DNA of 64,000 nucleotides from Rhynchospora pubera (lineage: Eukaryota > Streptophyta > Magnoliopsida > Poales > Cyperaceae). The stretch spans positions 129,570,752 to 129,634,751 of the forward strand of contig CM051462.1 in the NCBI GenBank assembly GCA_028095005.1, given 5' to 3'. The notes beneath the pieces are model-generated. The model was not told the DNA's origin, made no database searches, and saw only the letters and a list, made by a program, of their open reading frames with translations. The number at the start of each line of letters is the position of its first letter. The first letter of the stretch is position 1. Below, piece by piece: positions 12,701 through 23,560 of this stretch. The translations under genes and the position numbers were made by a program.

Positions 12701-13720
12701 TATCCATTTAGAAATCCAAATCATACATTCATTTGTAATTTACATATCCATATTCAGTATCCAGTTCATATTAGTACTAATATATTGGACTTCCATAGAT
12801 GTCTATCTAATTTGATATTTCTATAAATTGATGATATAATTACTGTTTGTCTATGATCCTATCATTGCATACTCCATCATCAAACATAGTCATTTTTTTG
12901 TTATTCATGAGCCTATTTGTGTTTTAGCCAAAAAGGGTTTATTAGTAAATTGTTTGTTCATCTGATGTGCAGCATTCAGTCAATTGTATGCCTGAACTTG
13001 CCAAGCTTTTCTGGAGGGTTCAATCCTTGGGGTGTTCCAAGCAAGCTGAGTTTTCGGAATGTTAGTTTTTTTTTCCACCACCAAATTGTTTTTTCTTTAC
13101 ACAAGTATATCCCTGTTAAGTTAAAATGTCAAGTAAAAAACAAAGATAATGGTTGCAGAAAGACTACACGCCGCCATATGTGAATGATGCGCTTCTAGAA
13201 GTGGTAGGCTTTCGTGATGCTTGTCATGGGCTTGTTTTGCTTGCCCCGAATGGCCATGGAACTCGTCTTGCACAGGTTCCTCATATGCAAAAAAAAAAAA
13301 AAAAAAAAAAAGAGAGTGCAATCAAGTGTGAATGTTTACCATCATTTTAATTGACTGAAAAAATTATATTCAACACAGGCACGTAAAATTCGATTTGAGT
13401 TCCACAAGGGAGCAGCAGAGAACACATACATGAGGATTGATGGAGAGCCATGGAAGCAGCCTCTTCCGGCTGATGATGACACGGTTGTGGTGGAAATATC
13501 CCACCTGGGGCAGGTCAATATGCTGGCATATGGCCGTTGCAAGGCTAAGTGTGTCGGTGACCCATTGAGCCCAGAAAGTAGCCATAATGGGGAGAGCAGC
13601 CATGATGGTGACGATGATGCTGACCATGGCGATGAAGAATGGCAAGGAGGCAGCAAGAAGTTTGGTGCAGCAGAGACCTTCAAGATCCCTGATGATGTTG
13701 ACATTGCTCACTTCAGTTGA
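9768..13720 (+). CDS. Diacylglycerol kinase, short plant type (DGK5/6-like)
   Basis: Twelve coding exons (9768-9980, 10345-10467, 10548-10676, 10764-10849, 10957-11080, 11173-11221, 11566-11648, 11742-11800, 11889-11960, 12973-13060, 13159-13275, 13379-13720) with GT-AG borders and consistent phases give 494 residues. The enzyme phosphorylates diacylglycerol to phosphatidic acid using ATP. The catalytic domain has PVLVFINSKSGGQLGG (about 42-57), the glycine-rich ATP motif GGDGT (115-119) and PLGTGNNLPFSFGW (about 142-155). The accessory domain follows with NLPSFSGGFNPWG and LLAPNGHGTRLAQ. There are no C1 domains or N-terminal membrane helix, which fits the short plant clusters. The start PDYILIP region and the length near 500 favour DGK5/6 over the DGK3/4/7 cluster. 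In tomato and Arabidopsis relatives alternative 3' splicing can add a calmodulin-binding tail; I see no such exon here. The 1-kb intron 9 holds a T11-G13 tract (12301-12330). Confidence 0.93.
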
Positions 13721-15214
13721 CCCCATGACCTTCAGCATTGCTTTTCCACATATGAATAATTCTTCTCTTGTGGTTCATTATGGATGAGTGCTTATATCGA
13801 TTCTCTGTGATTATTTGGTTTTGATTTCTTACTTTTGATGATATCAACAGCATGCACGCTGCATCTAATACGATCTGATGATTAATTCAGGCCTTTTTGA
13901 TTTTTACAAAGGGTAGTTATGTTCTGGCGATATATTTCTAGTTTTCTACATATTTACTGATTATTATTATTATCAATAATAATTTGTGCATATTTCTACA
14001 TAATTCAGGAAATATGTTCATTTTTGGATTATTCTTGTCAAATTCTGACTTTTGTACTTCAATTTAAAAATGAAAAAGACGTTGATTTTCTAGGCGCAGT
14101 TTAAGTTAGTATCCTCTAAAACTGTATCTCTTGTTTCTTTTGGTTTTTCTCATTGGAAATATTCATTTTGAATTGTAAATCTTAATTTTGTCGTGAAAGG
14201 AAGTTCCAAATTCTAGTTTGCTAGGTGTGTTTGGTTTGCTTGTGGATAAGGTGAATAAAAAGAAATAAGTTCTATTCACAAGAAATCAAACAACACATGA
14301 ATAATAAAGTTCAAATTCCATATGCCTTATTCAAATTCTTTATTCACTCCAAAGTTGCCAAAATAAGGCTTAAGGAATTTGGGACATACTTAGAATAATA
14401 AAATAAAATAAACTCACAAACCAATATTTAATATGAAAATCTTTTTTTTATTATAGATACTTTTGATATGGATAAGTTTAGTCTAACTTCAAATTAGTAA
14501 ACTAATTATTAACCTACAATTATTAATTTTAACTCTTGATCTCACTAATATGTAGTGTTGCCAAACTTACGTAATTTTCAGCCTGAGCTTCAATATTTAT
14601 TCAAATTTGATTATTGTGTCTATTTTCCTTCAAAAGATATTAGCGTCTTTCTAATGAAGATTTTAACGAGATACTCAAATTAAAAACTAATAACTAAAAA
14701 ATTAAAGTCTTGATAGAATAGTTGTCTTGATAAATAATAAAAGAATAGTTGTCTTGATAGAATTTTCACTGCGCTCGGACAAAATCTATTCAACTAGAAA
14801 AAAACACCAAGTTGGCATAAACCACCTTCTAGACCATTCCTAATCCGCTTCGACCTCCACGTGTCGTTTCACTTTCCCGAGTTCTGAGTTCTGACCCAGA
14901 GCTAACCCTGGAGAGTATTGTACGTTTTTTGATCCGAGCAATCCGATTTAATCTTAACGGTTATGTTTTTTCGGCCTATCAATTTTGGTATCATGCACGA
15001 GACATCTATAGCCGTTGAGATTAAATCAGACGGATGAGATCGAAAATCATCAATGATGGCCATCAGAGAATGCAGTTCCGAGCTAACCCGCCCGTTGTTT
15101 CGTCTCCTCCTAGTCATCCTCTTCTCCAAACCGTTAACTCCCTCTCGCCCACCAAAACATGTTTCAACCAAATCTGTTGGCCCCACCGCCTCTTTCTTCA
15201 TTCTTTACCCACAT
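13721..15214. other. Intergenic: DGK 3' UTR, then AT-rich DNA
   Basis: The first 100-200 bases are the likely 3' UTR of the kinase gene. Near 14940-15045 a degenerate inverted repeat (GATTTAATCTTAACGGTTAT against its complement around 15010-15030) lies upstream of the small gene that follows. No other feature is supported. Confidence 0.5.
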
Positions 15215-15222
15215 CTATAAAA
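15215..15222 (+). promoter_or_regulatory. TATA box of the wound-induced-type gene
   Basis: CTATAAAA lies 91 bases upstream of the start codon at 15313. It is followed by a pyrimidine-rich leader, the usual plant promoter layout. Confidence 0.6.
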
Positions 15223-15312
15223 CACCTCTTCCTCAACTTTTCCGCAACATCATCAACTGGAGAAAACAACACAAACACCCACAAATCAATCAGCACTTTG
15301 CGATCAAGCGAT

Positions 15313-15573
15313 ATGAGTCTCAGATACGCAAGTCGTATTGTGGTGCAGACTGGAACACGTGCAGCACAGGCTGCACGGGGAGTAAAAGACACCGCCACTG
15401 CTGCATCAAACTCGAGTGTTGGCGCATCATCGAGTCGGGGAGCGAGACGTGTCTCCACCTCCGTTGAGTCGAAGCGCGCCGCTCTTAAGAAGGCGGTGGC
15501 TGATGCGAGGAGGAAACGTTCTGAGGAGTCCCTAAGGACTGTAATGTTTCTCAGTATTTGGGGACCCAACTAA
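15313..15573 (+). CDS. Small wound-induced (DUF3774/WIP-type) protein
   Basis: A single exon encodes 86 residues, starting MSLRYASRIVV and ending EESLRTVMFLSIWGPN. The C-terminal EESLR-V-(M)-LS-WGPN motif is, as I recall it, the signature of the plant wound-induced protein family with DUF3774, whose members are typically 80-100 residues. Their biochemical role is not established. The N-terminal half differs from the typical family start: it is Ala/Ser/Arg-rich (20-60) and lacks the usual Trp-containing motif. The open frame extends upstream to 15034, but the TATA box at 15215 makes the ATG at 15313 the likely start. A Cys normally found before WGPN is Ile here. Confidence 0.72.
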   Translation: MSLRYASRIVVQTGTRAAQAARGVKDTATAASNSSVGASSSRGARRVSTSVESKRAALKKAVADARRKRSEESLRTVMFLSIWGPN

Positions 15574-15945
15574 TGTAATGAAATTGTAATATATAGAAAA
15601 TGATTAATTCTCTTTTTGTATGGGGATTGTTTTTGTTTCCTGGATATTGAAGGGCTGTGATTATAAACTGAATTGTAAATAAATTTTTGTATCTGATATT
15701 GCGTTGATTTTGGGACACAAGAAGGATTCTATGCATGCCGATTTTGTTTTCTTGTATGAATAATGGTTGTCTATGAATTTTGTGTAAATTGGGAAGAAGT
15801 TTTTGTTTATAAATTAGAAATTTAGAATACATTAAATTTTTACAAAAACTCTGGATCGCTTATGGGATACGTTTATTATTCAGATAACGAACATACAATT
15901 GACATGGTAAATTTTATTTCAGAAAACCTCTAAATTCGACTTAAT

Positions 15946-16134
15946 GGCTCCGTTTGGATGCATTGAGAATAAGATAGGAAGAAGGAAAAAGGGAAGAAAT
16001 TTATTGGGAAGGGATAAATTTATTGGGAAGTGTGTAACTTTTGTGAAGAGTTTGGATGGTTAGAAATAAATTTATTGGTAAAAAGTGATTATTCATTATT
16101 CCTTATTCCTGGAAGAAGTCATCCAAACGGAGCC
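15946..16134. mobile_element. Small MITE of the GGCTCCGTTTGGATG family
   Basis: Perfect 15-bp terminal inverted repeats GGCTCCGTTTGGATG / CATCCAAACGGAGCC, with AAT directly outside both ends. This ending family recurs at 17456, 38047, 38409, 39884 and 50121. Confidence 0.8.
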
Positions 16135-16137
16135 AAT

Positions 16138-17455
16138 AATATCTGCTATTTTCTTTTCTCTGTCGTTTTTTTTTACAAAGTTGGTTAACTTTTTAAATTC
16201 ATGTCACCTATCGAAAGGAAAGGTTGTTTTCAACAAAATTAAATTTAATTCAACCAATTCAACTTCCCCAATATAAAATAGCATTCTTTCATTAATTTTT
16301 TTTTTAGTGAAGAAGTATTCTTTCAATTGAATTTGAGAATCGGGTTGTTGTCAGATAACAGGCGATCCAGAAATTTTTCAACGAAATAGTTTATGGGAAG
16401 GGATGAAAAGTTATCTTTCGAATTGTGTGATTTGTGTTGGAGACGAAATGACGAACAATAGGTCTTTTATTAGCTTCTGGAATTCCTATTCCGAATTTTG
16501 CCAATTTTTCTAGAGGCACATGAGAAAAGAAAAATCAATAATAGAATGTAAAGTTTGGGACAGAAGGTCAAACTGTACGCGGCGTATATTGCTATTATTT
16601 TCCGTTTGTCAATTTGGAAAAATGATTCAGATGAACATGGAGTCACGGCAAATACATTACGGCCCAGATCGGAATCATAGAAAAGCGAGAAAGAAAAAGA
16701 ATAGAAAAGAATTCTCATCAAATTTTTTTTAATTTTAGACGGAAATTCACATGGCCATAATTTTCTCACGTATTCCTCTTTGTTGGTTCCGATCAGCAAA
16801 TTAAAAAAAAAAGTGAGTTAAATTTGAGTTTCCGATAAGAGCCTAAGACAACAGCAGAAGACCAGTTGCAGAATAGCTGCTGGATGTAAGAACTTAGTTT
16901 TTCCCTTGTTTCATTTTTAAATCAAGCAACAAATGATTAAAGGGAAAATTATTAATAATATAAACCAATCATACAACCATCAACTCATTTTTGGAGCGCA
17001 GGGGCACTTTTTTTTTTTATAGTCAAATTAATTTTTTCGGTGGACCTTTGTTGCGCATGTTTTGAATTGTGTAATCTGCTCTGAATTTCGAGGTTTTTTT
17101 TACTTACTGGTTTCTTGATAGGTCGATTAATTTATTCACAGTCTGGTTTTCAATTACATCGATCTGTGAATTATTACATTTATCTTTGATGGAAGACGCT
17201 GTCACTGCAATATTGGTCCTCAAGTACAAATAATTAATTAAAAAGGGAAATTGAAACAAGAAAAAGGAATGACAACGAACAAAAAAAAAACACTAGAGGA
17301 TTGCCATAATTTTGTCAACTTTTCTCAATTTTATTTCACATATAAGCTAGGTAATACAGAATACAGGAGGTACAAATTTACAATGCATGCTACATAAGGC
17401 ACAAGCTCTGATCATGTATATGCAATTAAGGCGGCCTTCTCCTGATCTTCATTCT
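16138..17455. other. Intergenic, no gene seen
   Basis: AT-rich DNA with short random frames on both strands. No motif or boundary is supported. Confidence 0.5.
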
Positions 17456-17620
17456 GGTTCCGTTTGGATGAGGTGTGAGAATAAAAAAATTAGAAAATAA
17501 ATTTATTATAAACAATCTAAACTCTTTACAAAATTATACATTTCTCAATACTTTTTTTCACTTCTTCTCTTATTCCTCTTATTCCCACACCATCCAAACT
17601 CCCGCACCATCCAAACGGAG
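17456..17620. mobile_element. MITE of the CCGTTTGGATG family
   Basis: Starts GGTTCCGTTTGGATG and ends CCATCCAAACGGAG. The interior shares TTTATTATAAACAAT and the AATTACACACTT-like motif with the copies at 39884 and 50121. Confidence 0.65.
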
Positions 17621-17991
17621 ATTTTCATAGAATTAAGAGCACTGGTGCTTACTTGGGACCCCAAAAAATAATTTGCATCAACTTCTCAACCTTTCCATCT
17701 TTCGCCGGTACGTCTTTCACGGGATGGTCGATTGTAATGCTCGAGAGCCACGTGGACTCTTTTGATTGGCCCCGAGTTGTCGATAGAATATAGATGATGC
17801 ATTAGAGCAGCGGATGACTTGAACCCAAACATGGGCCCAATCTACTACTTTCTTGAGTTTCTTCCTTCCAATGGTCTCGTGCAACATCTACTGATGGAAC
17901 CTCACACCTTGTGAATTGTTTGTTTACATTTGAGGCGGGAAGAACGGTTACGTTTCATTATATATGAAACATTCAAGTTACATTATAACTT

Positions 17992-19621
17992 CTTTTTTTT
18001 TGAAAAAAGCTATCCAAAAGGAATAGCCTGCATACTTTACTGATGCAAAGGAGTTTACAAAAAAGCAACAAAAATCAAAATCACCAGAGGTGATTTTGCC
18101 AAAAAAAAAAAGTAAAGAAAAAGGAAAAAAAAGAAAGAAAAAGAACAGTAATAAAATCTGTTACAACCAAACACTGCAAAGATTCTTTAAGCTAAAGAAA
18201 ACCCTAGTAAGCGAGACCCCTCTTAGATCCCCAAAAGATCTTCCTCATCCAACTGGTTGTCTCCTCCAGTACCAGTTCCTCTTGTGCCGGTATCATTTCC
18301 CAGACGCCCTTGAGTTATAGGAGCATCTCTTGGTTCGGTGTTAGACCCGCTTGCCCCATTGATATTCCTCCTGATGTGATGCTCCAACCCTGAAGTGGTA
18401 CCTGTCCAGAGATGCATAAGGTGAAGTGCTGCTAGAATGAGTGAACTTGTACTTTGACCATTAGCGTCACTAAAAGTTCGTTTATTTCTCTCATTCAAGA
18501 TTGTCCAAATCCAAGCAGCAATTAAAGTTTTGAAAAACTTTTTTTGGATCGAGTTAAGAGCATTTGTTGAACTATCAAGATTGTCTAAGCTAGAAATATC
18601 TAAGGTATGACCTAAATGGCAAAACTGTGTTACCAAGTTCCAGAAAAGTTTCACATGATGACAATGGATAAAAAGATGATCCACTGTCTCAACATGGTCG
18701 CAAAAATTACAAGTATTAGTCCTTTGGCAGCCTTTCTCTTGTAGGTTATCTCTGGTTAGAATTCTATTCCTAATGGCTAACCAGTTGAAAAGTTTAACCT
18801 TCAGGGGTATTTTTAGATTCCAAATAGAATCCTTCAAATTGGTAATAATACCCCCGTTGTTTAGAAAGGTATACATTGACTTAACAGTAAAGGTTCTAGA
18901 TTTGTCCCAATTCCAAATCACATCATCTAACTCATCATTAAGTCCTAAGTCTGCTAAAATACTTACGGCATTATGTTTCTCTTCTCTAAGAGGGATGGGA
19001 GCACCTCTTTTGAGTCTAAAATTAGGGTTTCCATTGTTCCAAATTTGAGCAATGGAGTAATGATCCTTTTTAGCTTTAGAGAACAAAACAGGGAATTTAT
19101 CCTTCATGGTTTCATTATCATACCATCTATCATACCAGAAGGAAACTAATTTGCCGTTACCTATTACTCTAGTACATCCTACCTTGACTAAAGGCATGAC
19201 CTTTAGAATATTTGACCAGAAGGGAGAAAGTAAGGAAGAGTTATGAAACTTGTATTTACATCTTATGACATCTAACCATAAACCCTTAGTTTCTTTATGC
19301 ATGAATTTCCAAGCCCATTTTTCTAACAAAGCAGAATTCATTTGGTTAAGGTCAAAAATACCCCAACCCCCATGTTCTTTACTTCTACAGATATTGTTCC
19401 AACTAACTAAATTATACCCTTTTCTACCTTCTCCAAGAGAATTACCACCCCAAAGGAAGGTTCTCCTAATTTTATTTAAGGCCACAATTACCCATCTTGG
19501 GGCTTTATACATTGCTAAGTGATAAAGAGACATAGCTGACAGAGTTGAGTTTATAAGAACTAGTCTGCCCCCCATAGATAGCATTTTGCCTTTTCAGGCT
19601 GGTAATTTAATCCTAACTTAT
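17992..19621 (-). mobile_element. 5'-truncated LINE retrotransposon with 17-bp TSD
   Basis: Perfect 17-bp direct repeats AAGTTACATTATAACTT flank the segment (17975-17991 and 19622-19638). A T-run directly inside the left repeat is the poly(A) tail of a minus-strand element. The open frame 18223-19584 encodes the C-terminal part of a plant LINE ORF2 polyprotein: the region after the reverse transcriptase (LLSMGGRLVLINS-type start) and the zinc-binding zf-RVT module (NWLAIRNRIL, then CNFC-DH--TVDHLFIHCHH). The endonuclease and reverse transcriptase domains are absent, as expected from incomplete reverse transcription. Coding similarity runs right up to the TSD, and a tryptophan codon is replaced by TGA at about 19596, so the copy is dead. 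Confidence 0.9.
18223..19584 (-). pseudogene. LINE ORF2 C-terminal fragment (zf-RVT region)
   Basis: An uninterrupted frame of 453 codons, but only the tail of the normal polyprotein of well over 1,000 residues. Upstream in the same frame the LINE homology continues for about a dozen codons, crossing an in-frame TGA, before the insertion junction at 19621. The C-terminal 70 residues are Gly/Thr/Arg-rich. With no promoter of its own and no catalytic domain, it is not a functional gene. Confidence 0.88.
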
Positions 19622-19971
19622 AAGTTACATTATAACTTATTAGAGGGAAAACTGTGAGCTTGCTTTGATGGTTTTGGGTCGGAGCCCCAGGAATCTGGCA
19701 CCTAGTTTTAAACAAAAATATTGACATACCGACTTTTAGGCCAATCGAGATTAAATTTCTGCGGTTCTTGCTTTGTGAGAGCTATGAAAATTTAATTTAC
19801 GTAATATTTTGTTGGCATTTAGAATTAAAATAGGCTAAACTTACTATATTTGAGTGAAAAAAGAACTTAATGATTTGCTAAGTTATCACAATTTTTAAAT
19901 TATTATAATAAAATTTAATTAGTGAATAAAAATCTAATTTTTATCGTGTATTATACAATAAAAAGAGAAAC

Positions 19972-20043
19972 GGGTCCATAGCTCAGTGGTAGAGCATTTG
20001 ACTGCAGATCAAGAGGTCACCGGTTCGAACCCGGTTGGGCCCT
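19972..20043 (+). tRNA. tRNA-Cys(GCA): tRNA-Cys (GCA anticodon), nuclear
   Basis: A full cloverleaf of 72 nt. The acceptor stem GGGTCCA pairs with TGGGCCC, the D-arm is GCTC-AGTGGTA-GAGC, the anticodon loop is CTGCAGA with anticodon GCA, and the T-arm is ACCGG-TTCGAAC-CCGGT. There is no intron and no encoded CCA. The A and B boxes of the internal pol III promoter are intact, so it should be transcribed. Its 3' half and flank are duplicated downstream. Confidence 0.96.
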
Positions 20044-20498
20044 CATATTAATTTTTTTCCCGCAAGCTTTTAAATATTTGTACGCCTACATCAGTACTTT
20101 ATTATTTTATTATTAAAGGATAATAATCAAGAGGTGTTATTTAATGCCTGTCAGTTGGGGCCCTCATATTAATTGTTTTCCCGCAAGCAATTTGCAAGCT
20201 TTTAAATATTTTTACGCCTACTTCAGTACAATGTCACTTTTTATTATTATTATTAAGGGATAATAATCAAGAGGTGTTATTTAATGCGTGTCAGTTGGGC
20301 CGGTCACCGGTTCGAACCCGGTTGGGCCCTTATATTAATTGTTTTCCCCCAAGCAATTTGCAAGCTTTTAAATATTTGTACGCTTACGTGTTTCAAAAAA
20401 ATATTTGTACGCCTACATCAGTACTTTATTATTTTACTATTAAGGGATAATAATCAAGAGGTGTTATTTAATGCATGTCAGTTGGGCTGTTTGGGTTC
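20036..20498 (+). repeat. Tandem copies of the tRNA-Cys 3' flank, one carrying a tRNA 3'-half pseudogene
   Basis: Three units begin GGGCCCTCATATTAATT (about 20038, 20158) and GGGCCCTTATATTAATT (about 20325). Each runs through TTTTAAATATTTGTACGCCT-like sequence to AATAATCAAGAGGTGTTATT and TCAGTTGGGC. At 20301-20330 the third unit is preceded by GGTCACCGGTTCGAACCCGG plus TTGGGCCCT, an exact copy of the tRNA variable and T-arm plus acceptor 3' strand. The sequence ATCAAGAGGT also occurs in the tRNA anticodon stem and may have primed the duplication. Confidence 0.85.
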
Positions 20499-21159
20499 GT
20501 GAAATCTTGGATAATTGCTTTTTCATTTGAAAAAGTGTAGAACCTTTGTCGCTATTGTTTAGGTATAGAGGACAAATAAAAGTTTGCTTCTGTACATGGA
20601 GGTGTTTGTTTTCTTTTTGCGTTAGTTCCAAAACTGAAGTAGGAAATTGCGTCGGTAGAATCTCAGTCTAAATTAAATAATAGAGTGCTAATATTATTCT
20701 CCGTGTCAATCATAAAACTGTCCATATATTTTTTTGGGAAATTATATGATGAGAACTCAACCACATATTTTTAAGAAAGATTAATCTATTAGGACACATG
20801 AACAGTTGTGATTAAAGTCTAATTAAAAATTGATTCTCATGGTATAATTTTTCTATTTTTCTTTGTTTTCAAAATATATAAAGTTAGATTAGAATCAGTT
20901 TCTCTAATAATTAAGTTAAAATATATTTTATTCTCATATGATTCTTCTTAAATTGTCAAGCAAAAACCATAAAACAACCGAAAATTGTAATCAAGTAGCA
21001 ATGTTTTTTCTCTCTCAAAAAAACAAAGAAAAGAAAAATAGAGATGTTTGATGAGAGGATTTTATACTTATATTTTGGTAGAATTTTGTCTCCAAATTAA
21101 ACCAATTTGAGTTGAGTTAGGTTAATTAGGATTTGTGTCAAGAATGAGTTACTACCATA
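20499..21159. other. Intergenic, no gene seen
   Basis: AT-rich DNA with no supported feature. Confidence 0.5.
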
Positions 21160-22565
21160 ATTCCTACTTTAATGCAGATTTTTGACAAAAACATTATTTG
21201 GATGAATCAATAATGATGTAGAACTCGTCGTAAGCTTTCCAACGGTTCTTGAATCACCTCAATCGGAGTCCGGATAAAAGAGATATGAGCAAAATACTAA
21301 CAAGACGAGTGCTGAAATTTCTGGAACAGACCGTTCCAAATCAGAACGGTCCGCCCCAGCCGAAACTGCAAGAAACAATATGATTGCCCGTTTTAGATGA
21401 TTGGGATGACCCGTCCCAGATTAGAATGGTCCGCCCCAACAGAAACCGCCAGAATTTCCAAAAATAGTCAAGAGTTGTCAAATTTAGAGTTCGATTATGT
21501 CATGGCTGTTCTAATCTATCTCTGGCACTTCCAGAACGTGTATTCTACTATTTCCATCATCTCTACACATTTCTAATGCCTATTTAAACATAGTTTGACG
21601 GGATTTTTGAGATATACAAGAGAGGAGTTCAATTCCAGATCCAAGTTAGGGTTAGAGATAGTTTAATTTGAGAGAATAGTCTTAGGTCAAGATCGTGGCT
21701 GCGCTGAATCAACCGATTTGTGACAAAAACTGGACGTTTTGATAGGAGGTTTCGACATACAAGAGGAAGCAAGGACATATTGGGTTTTATTCTTCCTTTA
21801 TTTTCTATTTCTCTTTGTTTTACATGATGCCTTTTAGTTGTTGAGTTGATTGTTCTAGGACCATAGTTGTAAACCTTTCTACTTAGTTGTTTGTTTTGAT
21901 ATGAATATTTAGTTCATTAATTAAGTTAAGTTATGTTTTATCTCTTGTGATTTGATTGCTTTATTTTATTGCTATGCTTGATTTGAATTATTAATTGATA
22001 TACTCGTAAAGCGATGACCACGTTTGATAGTAGGTAGCAATATTGATTAACCTGAATTACAGCGTAGTAATGAAATTATTTTGTAGGTGAGATTCGGAAG
22101 GATGAACCAGACCTTAAGAAATTAGGGTTTTACTTGAGATCGGAAGATTAAAAGTGTACCAAGACCCAAGAGAAAGTCTAGAACACCTAAACCAAGAAAC
22201 GAAAGTTCAAATTTAGGGGTTTTAGGAATTAAACAATTAAATCTAGTAGTTTGACCTAAACGGAAGCTATAGTACAAGTCTATAGGTTAAGTATTGTTTA
22301 ATCTCGCATAAAAACACATAATTAATAGCTAAAATTCATGACAAAACAAAAACCATTGGAACAGACTGTTCCAAGGTCAGAACGGACCGTCCGGAAGGGG
22401 AAGTCTGACCTAGAACGACCGTTTACAATAGTTGACGGAGGCTGAAACGGACCGTTCCAACTTTGACAAAGGTAGAATCGTTTGGAACCAGAAACCCTAG
22501 AATTGTTTGACCTATTAATTTTCTCTTGTTTAATTCTTGCTTTAGACTTAATACTAGATTTAGGA
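21160..22565 (+). repeat. Gypsy-like LTR relic, left part
   Basis: The text is typical of plant Ty3/Gypsy LTRs: repeated GGACCGTTCC/GAACGGTCCGCCCCA motifs, CGTAAGCTTTCCAACGG and CGGAGTCCGGATAAAAGAGA. It shows no coding potential. The sequence CACCGTCCCTGTGGATTTAA, common near the end of such LTRs, appears at about 25930, beyond the putative Helitron, so the LTR looks interrupted. No TSD or exact ends were identified. Confidence 0.4.
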
Positions 22566-22676
22566 TCAATAAATACTCCATTTCTGGAGAGGTTTTCTAC
22601 AGTACATTTGATGACGTCATCATCCAATCTCTCTTCGATATGTCCGTCCTTTTTGATTGATACATACGGAGTACAA

Positions 22677-22803
22677 CGCAACACACCTCTCCCTTTCTCT
22701 CTCGATCTCCGCCGATCCTCTCTTCCAATTCCAGCACAACGCAACACACCTCTCCCTCTCTCTCTCTCGATCTCCGCCGATCCTCTCTTCCAATTCCAGC
22801 GAC
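22677..22803. repeat. 64-bp tandem duplication
   Basis: The block beginning AACGCAACACACCTCTCCCT and ending TCTCTTCCAATTCCAGC occurs twice in a row, differing by a few bases in a CT run. It sits just upstream of the exon-like ATGGCTTCG at 22951. Confidence 0.85.
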
Positions 22804-23369
22804 GGGTGTCCGCACATTTTTTGTGCCAAATCGAGGGAGGGAAAGCGAAACGAAAGTGCGAACGGAGGTGCGCTGCAGTTTGGAGGTGGCCTCGAAGCCA
22901 GGATTCTACCAATCTCAACCGATCCACCCCCTCTCTCTCTCTCTCTCGCCATGGCTTCGAAAAAGATCATCACCTCTCTCTCTCGCCATAGCTTTCTGCA
23001 TCTCCTGCTTCGTCTTGCAAACTTCCCTCCTCTTCCTGGTAAGTACCCTTTATGGCATTCCCACTTATGGTTCCTCTCCTTCAGATGCTTTCTGATGGAG
23101 TTTCGAATACACAACTTTTCCATAATTTCCAAATTTGAAAGCATTTTGATTTTACAATTGACAATGTCTGGACTTTTCTGGAGTTGTTCACCTGGTATGG
23201 GACCTGATGGCACCTCATACTCCTAGAGTCTTGCAGGTACTTTGTACTAAATATACTATGTTTCTTTAATATGTACCACATGTCTATTGCTTCACACTTT
23301 TCTGTTGATATTTTCAATTTGTCAGAGAAAGATGAACGATTTAGAGTTAGCTATTTAGGTATTGATGTA

Positions 23370-23560
23370 TGTAAAGAGAATTGGATTAGTGCAATAAAAA
23401 AGAAAACCATTATGTGAGACCCGTTAGCTTTGGCTGGAGAGTTGCCAGTTGAGGCCTCCCTCACAAAGAATTGGATTAGTGCCAAAAAAAAAAAAAAAGG
23501 CATCATGTGAGACATTTCAGCAGTGGCTGGGACATTGCCATTTGAGACCTCCCTCTCTCT
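23370..23560. repeat. Approximately 95-bp tandem duplication
   Basis: Both copies start AGAATTGGATTAGTGC, followed by an A-run, ATGTGAGAC, and then GTTGCCA/ATTGCCA-TTGAG-CCTCCCTC. They lie inside the putative Helitron. Confidence 0.8.

Noticed and set aside
20036..20498. Regular spaced repeats as a CRISPR-like array
   Set aside because: Repeat units are long, unequal and derived from the tRNA-Cys flank; this is a plant nuclear sequence.
22322..23226. Several open frames of 170-200 codons on both strands
   Set aside because: They arise from a CT-rich tandem duplication read in several frames and contain no recognisable domain.
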